This document shows positions 34,049 through 41,539 of a stretch of 64,000 bases of DNA, one piece after another. How positions within the stretch are numbered: position 1 is the stretch's first letter; each line of letters starts with the position of its first letter. The stretch lies in assembly GCF_028736215.1 (NCBI RefSeq), contig NZ_CP117883.1:4402001-4466000 (forward strand). The letters run 5' to 3'. A program made the position numbers and the translations under genes. The notes below the pieces were generated by a model. It was not told the origin of the DNA, ran no database searches, and saw only the letters and a program-made list of their open reading frames with translations. The DNA is from Mucilaginibacter sp. KACC 22773 (GTDB taxonomy: Bacteria > Bacteroidota > Bacteroidia > Sphingobacteriales > Sphingobacteriaceae).

Positions 34049-35614
34049 ATGTTAAAATCTCTTCGAGAAATTGAACGAAAGTTCAACGAATTTTTATGGT
34101 GGTGTGCTGGCGCAGATCCCAGCATTGTTGCCAAAATATCCTCAGCTAAAATCTCCTTTCAGATAAAAGGCTTTGCAGTATTTCTGTCATTCTTAATTTC
34201 GACGTTTGCAGGATTTGTAGCGTTCCAATATGTTTTCAGTAGCAATTTACTTACACTGCTATCAAGTATTTTATGGGGCGCTATTGTTTTTACCTTGGAT
34301 AGGTCCATTTTAAATATTACATTAAGTTCTAACAACGCTGAAAGGAATGTTTTTACAGCTGTCGCGCGTCTCATGCTGTCGGTCATTATAGGGCTCATCG
34401 TTGCTACGCCACTTTTAATATTCATATTCCGCGGTGAAATCAAGCAAGAATTAACCTACGAGCGAATGGTTAGGCTTAACACGCTTGAAAGAGCAAACGA
34501 TCTTGCAACATCCATTTGGCGCAGTGAAATTAATAAGCTCAATCGCATAGATTCTGGGAAAAGAGCTGAAATTGATGAATTGTCAAACTTGATTGAAAAT
34601 GAATTGAGAGGTACTGGCGGATCCAGGAGAGCAGGTTACGGCCCTATTGTCCAATTGCGACGACAGCAGCTTTTAACAGATATCAAAGACTTTGACCGGG
34701 TTCGCAGAAATAATGATAGCCTTCGCGCATACTATCAAAAGAAACTCATATACAGCTATTCAAAACGAGAAGCTGATTTAAGAGTGGCTGACAATGTGAT
34801 AGTCAGTTATGATCTGCTATCCTATATCCAAGCGCTTTCAAAGCTTCGCGAAAAAAACGCAGCGCTCAACAATACATATCTTTTCGTGTGCTTTTTATTG
34901 GTAATGCTGATGACGGCGCCAACTATCATTCAAATGTTGGGAAAGCCAGGTCCATATAATCAACTGGTACTTGCTAATGAAACAGAAGTATTTAAACTGG
35001 ATAGACGCAAGAAATTACAAAAGCAAGAGAACAACACTACAAGAGAGGTTCTTGGAGTTAAGTCAAAAACTGCGTATGAACATTACTTTGACAGAATGCT
35101 AGACTCCTTTACTATTCAAAGTAACAAAATGGAAAAAGACGCGAAATCATTTTTTGGCTATGGCATATTTTTCAGTGTTCTCGGAATTTTCGTTGCATTC
35201 CTGTTTATCGTATTCTGGATCTATTTTTTTTCCCATAACTTATTCAAGCCATATTTTGTTTATGAATTAGCCTCGGGTTCGCTAACGATTTTAATGATCG
35301 AGTTTCTGGGCGCCTGGTTCCTGAAACAAAGACGGGCAATTTCAGACAAGGAACTTCACATTTTAAAGGTTAAAGTTGTTATTGAGAGGTATCTACTTAC
35401 CTATCTCGCCTCTAAAGAAGCGTTTGAGTGCGAAAGTAAGAAACCAGATTTTGATAAGCTGATCGACTTATTAGGTAAGGATGTGATGTTCCCATTCGGA
35501 GAGGATCAGATCAAGGATTTAAGTTTCGCCCAAGAGGCATTTGCTTCGCTGGCCAGTTTAACCGATTCTATTAAATATCTAACGAAAGATAAGGGCAAAG
35601 AAAAAATTGATTAG
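34049..35614 (+). CDS. DUF4407 domain membrane protein
   Basis: Protein of 521 residues of the DUF4407 family. Membrane segments cluster at about 42-62, 68-88 and 110-130, then a long soluble and charged region (about 135-280), another helix near 287-307, and two near 370-395 and 405-425. The N-terminal FNEFLWWCAGADPSIV is the family hallmark. Function is not known; family members occur in accessory regions. A+T content and codon use (many AAT, ATA, AAA) differ from the housekeeping genes, which suggests acquisition. It is bracketed by repeat copies at 33437-33900 and 36663-36712. Confidence 0.85.
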   Translation: MLKSLREIERKFNEFLWWCAGADPSIVAKISSAKISFQIKGFAVFLSFLISTFAGFVAFQYVFSSNLLTLLSSILWGAIVFTLDRSILNITLSSNNAERNVFTAVARLMLSVIIGLIVATPLLIFIFRGEIKQELTYERMVRLNTLERANDLATSIWRSEINKLNRIDSGKRAEIDELSNLIENELRGTGGSRRAGYGPIVQLRRQQLLTDIKDFDRVRRNNDSLRAYYQKKLIYSYSKREADLRVADNVIVSYDLLSYIQALSKLREKNAALNNTYLFVCFLLVMLMTAPTIIQMLGKPGPYNQLVLANETEVFKLDRRKKLQKQENNTTREVLGVKSKTAYEHYFDRMLDSFTIQSNKMEKDAKSFFGYGIFFSVLGIFVAFLFIVFWIYFFSHNLFKPYFVYELASGSLTILMIEFLGAWFLKQRRAISDKELHILKVKVVIERYLLTYLASKEAFECESKKPDFDKLIDLLGKDVMFPFGEDQIKDLSFAQEAFASLASLTDSIKYLTKDKGKEKID

Positions 35615-35727
35615 GCGTTGCAATGCCTATCAATTTGGATAGCTTGCCTTTGGAAAACTCCTCTTTTTGTATATTTCGCAGTAAATAATATTGTTTTGAA
35701 TATCCTAAATCTTGAAGAATTAAAAGA

Positions 35728-35767
35728 TCTCAGCCCCTGCCGTCCCATGGGATGGCAGGGGCCGAGA
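35728..35767. terminator. Near-perfect palindrome between convergent genes
   Basis: GCCCCTGCCGTCCCATGGGA and its complement TGGCAGGGGC form a 30-bp palindrome (35733-35762), extended outward by TCTC/GAGA. It lies between the convergent DUF4407 and coiled-coil genes and could end both transcripts, although T-runs are weak. Confidence 0.55.
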
Positions 35768-35798
35768 CAGTTTATTTTACAGACCCTCTATGTGAAGT

Positions 35799-36536
35799 TT
35801 ATTCAGGTAAAGTTTTCTTTATGTCGTCAGGCAAAAATTCTCTTAATAGGGAATACCCTCCTTTAACCATTTTTCTATTATCAGAATTAGCTGTCCACTT
35901 GAAAATTTTTCCAGTAAAACTTTTTAGCCAACCCTTTTTACTGAAAGAGGTAATTGTTTGTTTAAGAGTATCAATGTCAAAATGCAGCTTAGAAACCTCT
36001 TGTTCTATATTTTTTTTAAGCTCATTATGGCTTTCGATTTGAGACTTCAATGTCTCTTCTAGGGCATCTAATCGTTTTTTTAACTCTTCTGCTTCTTGGT
36101 TAGTAAAATATTCTTCTTTTAAAGTTTCAAATTTTTCAAAGATATTATTGATTTGTTCCTGATGATCTTCGACTTGCCTAACAACTGGACTTGAAGAAAC
36201 TTCCTGCCAAATAGCATCTAACCAATTTTTAATGGTTGTATATATAAAACTTTCTCCTTTAAACGAAAACGTTTCCTCATAAGACAATGGCCCTGGACAA
36301 ACCTTTCCTGATATTAAATAGTAGCTTGAATAGCCATCAGAATCAGAAGTCTTTGAGGATGGAATTTTAAAATATATTGAGTACTTGGAATCGATTATAT
36401 AATTGATCGATAAAATAGTATGAAAATTATTTCTTTCATCCTTTTTTTCTGCTAAAATTCGAAAATCAGTACTATCAAACCGAGTATGTTCATCGAGCGT
36501 TTCCGATATATCTTTATATAATTGGCCTCTTATCAT
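35799..36536 (-). CDS. Coiled-coil protein of unknown function
   Basis: Protein of about 245 residues. The N-terminal half is a beta-rich globular domain (IRGQLYKDISETLDEHTRFD, then KYSIYFKIPSSK). Residues about 115-200 form a charged coiled coil with repeats such as FEKFETLKEEYFTNQEAEEL and LDALEETLKSQIESHNELKK. The C-terminus has a basic WLKSFTGKIFKWTANSDNRK. The frame extends to 36653, but ATG 36536 is preferred because the extra N-terminus derives from repeat DNA. The gene is A+T-rich like its DUF4407 neighbour, to which it is convergent. I do not recognise it. Confidence 0.7.
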   Translation of the reverse strand: MIRGQLYKDISETLDEHTRFDSTDFRILAEKKDERNNFHTILSINYIIDSKYSIYFKIPSSKTSDSDGYSSYYLISGKVCPGPLSYEETFSFKGESFIYTTIKNWLDAIWQEVSSSPVVRQVEDHQEQINNIFEKFETLKEEYFTNQEAEELKKRLDALEETLKSQIESHNELKKNIEQEVSKLHFDIDTLKQTITSFSKKGWLKSFTGKIFKWTANSDNRKMVKGGYSLLREFLPDDIKKTLPE

Positions 36537-36599
36537 AATTATACAAATATACTTATTGCCATTAATATTAGCTAAAAAAGAGATAAGTATATTCGTAAG

Positions 36600-36720
36600 C
36601 AGTCCCCCCTCGCTCTTGCAAATGCTTTCGCTGCCGGGTACTACGGTCAACACGTAATACCCCCGCTGTAGTCTGGAGGCTTCGAACCAGTGTGCGTGTA
36701 GGCAGACGAATAGTTTTGTT
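36600..36720. repeat. GC-rich dispersed repeat (families A and 33840-33890)
   Basis: Contains CCCCGCTGTAGTCTGGAGGC followed by TTCGAACCAGTGTGCG and ACGAATA, related both to the start of 33437-33500 and to 33848-33892. It sits in the 386-base gap before the DUF262 gene; the remaining 200 bases are AT-rich with a candidate promoter. Confidence 0.65.
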
Positions 36721-36877
36721 CATCTATAGTAGGCATTTTTGCTACATATATTTTTCGCAAGAACTGCCTACTATATTCACTTTAACCATTTTATAGCGAT
36801 ACCTGGTATATAAAACTATTTTACCCTTACTTATTTTATTGCTCCAGTTTCTATTATAAGAATCAAACTAACAATTG

Positions 36878-36905
36878 CTTGATTGACTTCTTTTTTATAA
36901 GTTTA
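36878..36905 (+). promoter_or_regulatory. Candidate promoter of the DUF262-HEPN pair
   Basis: TTG at 36878 and TAAGTTTA at 36898-36905, close to the Bacteroidota pattern TTG-N17-21-TAnnTTTG, 18 bases ahead of the DUF262 ATG. Confidence 0.35.
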
Positions 36906-36922
36906 GAAATTAAATTATACAA

Positions 36923-38137
36923 ATGGCAACACAGCAACCTAGCCTATTTTCAGACGAAGAAGTTAATGAATGGTTAGAAACCGAAGACGATGACAGTCCT
37001 TCATCTGATACAGTGTCCAAAATTGTCACTGATGAAACGATATCCGACAAATATTCCAATACTCAGTTACGAATAGTACGTACCAATATTGATTACTCCA
37101 TTGACTATCTTAAAAACGCAATCGGTACATTAATTGATTTAATGCCACAATATCAACGGAGAAGTAGGTGGGACATTACGAAGAGGTCATTACTAATTGA
37201 ATCCCTGTTATTGAACATTCCCATTCCACCAATATTTTTATTTGAAAAGGAATATGGAATGTATGAGGTGGTCGACGGAAGACAACGATTGGAAACGTTA
37301 AAAGATTTTTTAAGTGGAAATTTAAGTTTGCGCGGATTAAAATATTGGAAGGAACTTAACGGAAAAAAATTTGAACAATTACCTATAGTTATTCAGAGGG
37401 GTATTTTGCGTAGAACTATTTCGGCAACTGTGTTGTTAACCGAATCTGCTACTACATTTACATACGAGCAAGACAATGGCGATACAGATGTAGATGTCAG
37501 GATGATCCTCTTTAACCGACTTAATTCTGGAGGGGTACAATTAAATGCGCAAGAACTGAGAAATGCGCTTTACGAAAGTATATTTAATAGAATGTTAAAG
37601 GAGGTTTCCAGGCATGCTTTATTTACTAAAATATGGGGAATTCCTCCACTTGAACAAGATGAAAAAGAAAATCCATCCAAGATTCTTATCTCAAATTCAC
37701 TATATAAATCAATGGTTGACTGTGAATTAGTATTGCGATTTTTCGCAATACGAGAAACTAATCAAGATTTAATAACTGGCGGTTTAAAAACGTTACTTGA
37801 TAAAAGTATGCGGTTACACTACACTGATGATGAAGCAAAGGTGGAGCAATCAAAAGATCTTTTTTTGAAAACATTGGAACGTTTAAATACTATATTTGAT
37901 AACAGACCATTCATAGTTCCAAATACCGATAAACCAAGTCGTCCACTATACGATGCGCTAATGGTAGCACTCAGCTTTTTAACCGTTGAAGAACTCGCGG
38001 AACCTGCCACTATAAAAAGTAGATTACAAACCAGTCTTAACGACGACACAATTAATGCAATCCTATTGGGTAAGCAAAATACTGTTGAAGGTATAAAGGA
38101 ACGAATAGAGGAAGCTACTAAAATTTTGAAGGCCTAA
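36923..38137 (+). CDS. DUF262 (ParB-like/GmrS-type NTPase) domain protein
   Basis: Protein of 404 residues. The DUF262 domain occupies about 55-240, with MPQYQRRSRWD (74-84), IPIPPIFLFEKE and the nucleotide-binding VVDGRQRLETL (D118-R122), the conserved DGxQR motif of the ParB/Srx fold. The rest is alpha-helical. DUF262 proteins are common parts of defence systems such as GmrSD, where they hydrolyse or sense nucleotides. There is no DUF1524 nuclease domain here; instead the next gene, which starts on the last base of this one's stop codon, carries a HEPN motif. This coupling suggests a two-component module. A+T-rich codon use points to recent gain. Confidence 0.88.
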   Translation: MATQQPSLFSDEEVNEWLETEDDDSPSSDTVSKIVTDETISDKYSNTQLRIVRTNIDYSIDYLKNAIGTLIDLMPQYQRRSRWDITKRSLLIESLLLNIPIPPIFLFEKEYGMYEVVDGRQRLETLKDFLSGNLSLRGLKYWKELNGKKFEQLPIVIQRGILRRTISATVLLTESATTFTYEQDNGDTDVDVRMILFNRLNSGGVQLNAQELRNALYESIFNRMLKEVSRHALFTKIWGIPPLEQDEKENPSKILISNSLYKSMVDCELVLRFFAIRETNQDLITGGLKTLLDKSMRLHYTDDEAKVEQSKDLFLKTLERLNTIFDNRPFIVPNTDKPSRPLYDALMVALSFLTVEELAEPATIKSRLQTSLNDDTINAILLGKQNTVEGIKERIEEATKILKA

Positions 38138-38943
38138 TGAGTTTGCTTTTTAACGAGTTTAAGGGCGATTTAGAACATCTGCGAAAACTGTTGGTGCTTA
38201 CTGAAAATGTTAAACTTTTCACATCAAGTTCTTTTGCACCAAATGCAGCAATTGCTAATGATAATTTCATTAATAAAGGTTTGCAGATACAAACGTTAGG
38301 CAGGGAAGCTAATATTGGTCTTACCTTTGTTCCAGGGACACTGGTTCTCTATTTAGCCGGGAGATTTGAATATTTTGTGAGAAGCATTTTTGAAGATTTA
38401 GCTGCTGGAATCGCTGATAAATGCCTCAAATTCGATAATTTGCCAAAGGATTTCAAAGAAAACTTATTTTCCTTTACTGCCGACGTCATGAAAAATCCTA
38501 GAAAATATGGACACGCAGAAAATGGACGTAACTCATTTATAAATACTCTTTCAGACAATATCAAAGGACTTAATATTACGTCTGTAAATATAAAATGTAT
38601 TTCGATTACCACAGAGAATATGAGGCCGACCATTCTTGCAGAACTGTTTGCACGAATTGGAGCAAAAGAAGTTTGGACTAAAGTTGGTCAGCATCCTAAA
38701 ATGCAAATTTTTTTTGAAACTTCAGATACAGGACTAGCAACAAATGAAGCAAAGAAACAGTTAGACCAATTCATGGACCTTAGAAATACAATAGCACACC
38801 CTTCGGTTAGTTTCAGTTGGCCTGATATGACCACAATTATTTCTCATATAAATTTTATTGAAAATCTTTCTTTGGCGTTGGACGAAGTATCAGGTATATA
38901 CTTACTAAGTTTAGGCAAAATTCCGACTACTGTTGTCAATTAA
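38137..38943 (+). CDS. HEPN domain protein (putative RNase), partner of DUF262
   Basis: Protein of 268 residues. Its C-terminal part has DLRNTIAHPS, where Arg216 and His221 form the RX4H signature of HEPN ribonucleases; the preceding helix FEYFVRSIFEDLAAG also fits the helical HEPN-type fold of the MAE_28990/RiboL-PSP group. The ATG overlaps the TAA of the DUF262 gene by one base, indicating strict coupling. Family knowledge suggests an RNA-cleaving effector kept in check by or activated through the DUF262 protein. This is inferred; no experimental function can be read from the sequence. Confidence 0.75.
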   Translation: MSLLFNEFKGDLEHLRKLLVLTENVKLFTSSSFAPNAAIANDNFINKGLQIQTLGREANIGLTFVPGTLVLYLAGRFEYFVRSIFEDLAAGIADKCLKFDNLPKDFKENLFSFTADVMKNPRKYGHAENGRNSFINTLSDNIKGLNITSVNIKCISITTENMRPTILAELFARIGAKEVWTKVGQHPKMQIFFETSDTGLATNEAKKQLDQFMDLRNTIAHPSVSFSWPDMTTIISHINFIENLSLALDEVSGIYLLSLGKIPTTVVN

Positions 38944-38949
38944 TAGCAA

Positions 38950-39010
38950 TTCCCCCCGCTGCCGCAAGCGTCCCCGGCTTGTGGCCCGCATGCTAAGTAT
39001 ACGCCCGGTT
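38950..39010. repeat. GC-rich repeat fragment after the HEPN gene
   Basis: CCCCCCGCTGCCGCAAGCGTCC with GGCTTGTGGCCCGCATGC, loosely related to the start of family A copies (CCCCGCTG...). It marks the right end of the DUF262-HEPN unit. Confidence 0.4.
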
Positions 39011-39126
39011 TCAACCTGCAAAGTTCGCATCGTTGCAAGTGGGTGGCATCAAAAAAAGTAAACACCTCAGTAAAGGCAGGAAATAAAACGTTAAATTTGG
39101 TTATAAGAATAAAGAAATGAGTAATT

Positions 39127-39294
39127 ATGCCAACCATTAAGAAAGTGATTGACGAAAAAGGTTTTTATGGTGATGCTATCGTTAGCGACAAGGTTAAAGA
39201 CCGCAGCAATGATCCTTACTTTGTAAAAAAAGCTGAAGAAGCCAAAGAGTTTTTACGCAAGCACCCCCTGCCTGATCATTTAAGAAGGAAATAA
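39127..39294 (+). CDS. Small hypothetical protein, 55 residues
   Basis: ATG at 39127 opens a 55-codon frame encoding a highly charged, lysine-rich protein: MPTIKKVIDEKGFYGDAIV at the start, YFVKKAEEAKEFLRKHPLPD near the end. It has a good hydrophilic helix pattern and is followed at once by a strong terminator, both arguing for a real gene. I do not recognise the family. It stands 180 bases after the HEPN gene on the same strand. Confidence 0.65.
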   Translation: MPTIKKVIDEKGFYGDAIVSDKVKDRSNDPYFVKKAEEAKEFLRKHPLPDHLRRK

Positions 39295-39312
39295 GCATCA
39301 ATAAAAATGATA

Positions 39313-39349
39313 AACGAGGTTGGCTCAGAAAGGTCAGCCTCGTTTTTTG
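39313..39349 (+). terminator. Intrinsic terminator after the 55-residue gene
   Basis: ACGAGG...CCTCGT stem, extended by further pairs with GU wobbles (GGTTGGCT/AGGTCAGCC), followed by TTTTTT. It lies 19 bases after the stop. Confidence 0.85.
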
Positions 39350-39382
39350 TAGCGAGAAAGTGCAAGCGGAGTTTCTTGAATA

Positions 39383-39934
39383 CTAACCGGCTTTATCGAA
39401 TACGGTCTTCCAGGAACGCCCGCTGTCGAATATGTTTGATTTTGCATTGGCCTGAACAGAAATAGACTTGCCATCATTGCTCAACTTCCAAACCTCTGTT
39501 ACGTTAACAAATACTTGTTTTTGATCAATCATCAGGTGTACAATGGAGTTAACAGTCATGGTTTGGCCATCAGCCGACAACTTTACGGTAAACTTCTTTC
39601 CTCTTCCCCGGCCATGATTAATTTCGCTTGCTTTACCGTCGAAGACCAGTTTCTCCTGGCTTGTAACAAGCGCTGCGCCAGGAGAGGGGTTTGGCACTTC
39701 TATGGTCATAAAATCTGCCTGCGCTGTTATTTTCATTGTTTTAGATAGCATACGATCACCCTCGTCATATGTGCAAACAATATTTCCGCCCATACTTATC
39801 GACTCTTTGGATTTCCATTCGCCAGAAAAATCAGCGCGATGAGCGCCATTTTTTTGTTGAGCCTGTACGGGAAAATAAATTACGCCAACCAGCATGATAG
39901 CCAGGCTGTACAAAACATTTCTTTTATTTTTCAT
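39383..39934 (-). CDS. Secreted hypothetical protein (lipocalin-like size)
   Basis: Exported protein of 183 residues; signal peptide ends near residue 26 (PVQAQQ). The mature part starts with FSGEWKSKESISMGGN and is rich in beta strands (KLSADGQTMTVNSIVH, VTEVWKLSNDGKSISVQA), resembling the small beta-barrel secreted proteins annotated as lipocalin-like or DUF domains in this phylum. No catalytic motif. Function unknown; single gene convergent to the 55-residue gene. Confidence 0.75.
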   Translation of the reverse strand: MKNKRNVLYSLAIMLVGVIYFPVQAQQKNGAHRADFSGEWKSKESISMGGNIVCTYDEGDRMLSKTMKITAQADFMTIEVPNPSPGAALVTSQEKLVFDGKASEINHGRGRGKKFTVKLSADGQTMTVNSIVHLMIDQKQVFVNVTEVWKLSNDGKSISVQANAKSNIFDSGRSWKTVFDKAG

Positions 39935-40072
39935 ATCCTGTTAAAATTGATTCAGCAAACCTACTTTGATACTTTTCGGGGCGACGAATTTGGATTGTAA
40001 ATAAAAATGTAAATTTTGTAAATAATGGTAAATAGTATGTGAGTTACCCATTGACGGGTAGCCTGTAGCCCA

Positions 40073-40132
40073 AAGTCTTAAGCTCTAAGCCCCAAAAAAC
40101 ACTGTTGACTTAAGACTTAGTACTGTTGACTT
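40073..40132. repeat. Heptamer-unit arrays (AGTCTTA / TTGACTT types)
   Basis: Units AGTCTTA, AGCTCTA, AGCCCCA, then TTGACTT, AAGACTT, AGTACTG, TTGACTT, two short arrays in partly complementary sense; related in sequence to those at 27901-27990. Confidence 0.7.
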
Positions 40133-40140
40133 CCCCCCCC

Positions 40141-40205
40141 CGCTGTTCGATTCTCTGGACTTCGAACCATTACGCCTGTTTCTTCGACTACAGGATTATT
40201 AGAGA
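40141..40205 (+). repeat. Dispersed repeat family A, plus copy
   Basis: CGCTGTTCGATTCTCTGGAC, TTCGAACCATTACGCCTGTT and TCTTCGACTACAGG, aligned over its length with 33437-33500, with a poly-C tract in front. Confidence 0.75.
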
Positions 40206-40279
40206 CTGTTTAAATTTGGTTTACCAATGTTTTTATGCTTCCAATGAAGGGACGATGATGCATATCGCGTGGCGGTGAA

Positions 40280-40448
40280 GACTCACCCGGCGAGGCTGCG
40301 CCCGCCACCCTCTCTTCGGCTTCGCCGGAAAGAGGGGCTTGGAAATATATATTTTAAAATAACTGATTATGAAATAATTAAATACAAAACCCTCTTTCCA
40401 CCGCAGGTGAAGAGAGGGTGGTCGGGCGTAGCCTCGACCGGGTGAGTC
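40280..40448. mobile_element. Palindromic MITE-like element, about 169 bp
   Basis: Terminal inverted repeats GACTCACCCGGCGAGGCT... and ...GCCTCGACCGGGTGAGTC extend inward over about 55 bp each (CCACCCTCTCTTCGGCTTCG / GGTGAAGAGAGGGTGG, CCTCTTTCC) around an AT-rich centre. No transposase. The open frame through it is a by-product of the palindrome. It may be a non-autonomous mobile element or a large REP. Confidence 0.7.
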
Positions 40449-40482
40449 GTAGCCCGCGTTCAAGCGAACGTGTTGTAAATTC

Positions 40483-40515
40483 TAAATCCGAAGTCGGAGA
40501 ATCGGACAGCGGAGG
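40483..40515 (-). repeat. Short fragment of repeat family A
   Basis: AATCCGAAGTCGGAGAATCGG followed by ACAGCGGAG, the reverse-strand form of the start of family A, immediately downstream of the kinase-like gene. Confidence 0.6.
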
Positions 40516-40518
40516 AAC

Positions 40519-41157
40519 TCAGGAAATATAAAAATCTGGTGTTAAATAAAATATAGTGTCAATAAAGAAAAGGACGCCATTGAAAGAGAGCACATTTTCA
40601 TCATGCAGATCTTCAAAAATTAAACCCAGCTTATTGTTGATATAATCGTTATTGCGATTATTGCGAAAATTATTGAATTCTAAAAAGTTTTTAACGGCAG
40701 TAAGGTCTGTTGGCTCGGAAGCAACTATAAACTCTTGCATAACTACTGCATTAAGCTCATCGTTAATTATTTTGAAACCGAGGAATGTATATGCAGTAGC
40801 TGGGAAAAAGTAATTGTGAATAATTAGACTATTGAAATAATCAAGCCAGCTTTCATAAAAGATACCTGCATTGGTTTTAATAACGTGGGTTCCATTAAGC
40901 CTGTATACTTTTTGTTCGGCGCCTTCGCTGATAAAATCACTTTGCAGGATTAGCGGAATATAGAAAAGATTCTCCCTTTCGGCGAAAGTTAAGAGTTTTG
41001 CTGTTTCTTTACTTTTGACGTACTGCTGTTTTTTAGCTGTGAAGCCTGCTGCCGCATCTGATCTAAGGAAACATTGGGCTTTTTTGAGTTTATTTGCCTC
41101 GCCAGCAGGTTCATCTCCGAGAATGATATTTTGTAGTTCATCTTTGATGTTTTTCAT
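40519..41157 (-). CDS. Kinase-like protein (resembles kinase domain of polyvalent proteins)
   Basis: Protein of 212 residues with a compact protein-kinase-like layout: SEGAEQKVYR (78-86) as the glycine-poor P-loop, Lys94 in THVIKTNAG, hinge-like VVMQEFIVAS (138-147), catalytic-loop-like FEDLHDENVL (181-190) with Asp and Asn, and FFIDT (197-201) in the place of DFG. This matches the Ser/Thr/Tyr kinase domain described from polyvalent proteins of phages and mobile elements. Six bases upstream ends a 72-residue putative DNA-binding protein, so the two look like an operon of the HipBA kind. Target unknown. Confidence 0.7.
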   Translation of the reverse strand: MKNIKDELQNIILGDEPAGEANKLKKAQCFLRSDAAAGFTAKKQQYVKSKETAKLLTFAERENLFYIPLILQSDFISEGAEQKVYRLNGTHVIKTNAGIFYESWLDYFNSLIIHNYFFPATAYTFLGFKIINDELNAVVMQEFIVASEPTDLTAVKNFLEFNNFRNNRNNDYINNKLGLIFEDLHDENVLSFNGVLFFIDTIFYLTPDFYIS

Positions 41158-41163
41158 TAATGA

Positions 41164-41382
41164 TCAATTGATCAAAAATAAGTTTTTTTGACCAATTTTT
41201 AAAATAGGCAATCCATGTTGCTTCAATTGCCGATCCATCACCTTATCATTCGATAGTAACAGACTATCGGCATAATCATCCAGAGAATCGGGCAACAGGT
41301 ACCAAAGGGACTTGTATTGGTCAGCAACAGGCACAAATATTTGGGAGCGGCTAAATTGAGTTACCAGTTTAGTGTTAACCAT
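41164..41382 (-). CDS. Small protein, possible winged-helix partner of the kinase-like protein
   Basis: Protein of 72 residues. Its C-terminal part, NDKVMDRQLKQHGLPILKIG with QKNLFL, resembles the helix plus wing of excisionase/MerR-type DNA-binding proteins (GLPxxKIG...LF). The N-terminal VNTKLVTQFSRSQIFVPVAD is unusual. Parts of this gene occur as degenerate copies at 1955-2130, 33521-33616 and 41471-41535, so either the gene is part of a repeat family or the repeats came from it. Its position 6 bases before the kinase-like gene supports a real gene. Moderate confidence. Confidence 0.5.
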   Translation of the reverse strand: MVNTKLVTQFSRSQIFVPVADQYKSLWYLLPDSLDDYADSLLLSNDKVMDRQLKQHGLPILKIGQKNLFLIN

Positions 41383-41475
41383 GATAAAATATAAAATATT
41401 GATTTCAAATTACTTATAAATATTTTATCTGAAATGTGTTAAGTTATGTTAACCTAACAAGATGCGTTTGACCTT
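41383..41475 (-). repeat. AT-rich leader shared with 2035-2130
   Basis: ATATAAAATATTGATTTC and TACTTATAAATATTTTATCT with GAAATGTGTTAAGTTATGTT match 2035-2130 almost base for base. On the minus strand this is the region upstream of the small protein, so the copy includes its presumed promoter. Confidence 0.75.
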
Positions 41476-41535
41476 ATCATTCGATAGTCGGAGACTATCT
41501 GCATAATCATCCGAAACCAGAGAATCGGACAGCGA
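41471..41535 (-). repeat. Dispersed repeat family A, minus copy
   Basis: On the minus strand it encodes SDDYADSLRLSNDKV, a near-match to DDYADSLLLSNDKV of the neighbouring small protein gene, but without the rest of the frame. Confidence 0.75.
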
Positions 41536-41539
41536 ACTG

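Noticed and set aside
40233..40463. Open frame of 76 codons on the minus strand
   Set aside because: It runs through the palindromic element at 40280-40448; the residues are those of the arms in both senses, with no protein-like pattern.
33437..41535. Variable family A copies as targets of a diversity-generating retroelement
   Set aside because: No reverse transcriptase or Avd-like gene is in the window, and the differences are not limited to adenine positions.
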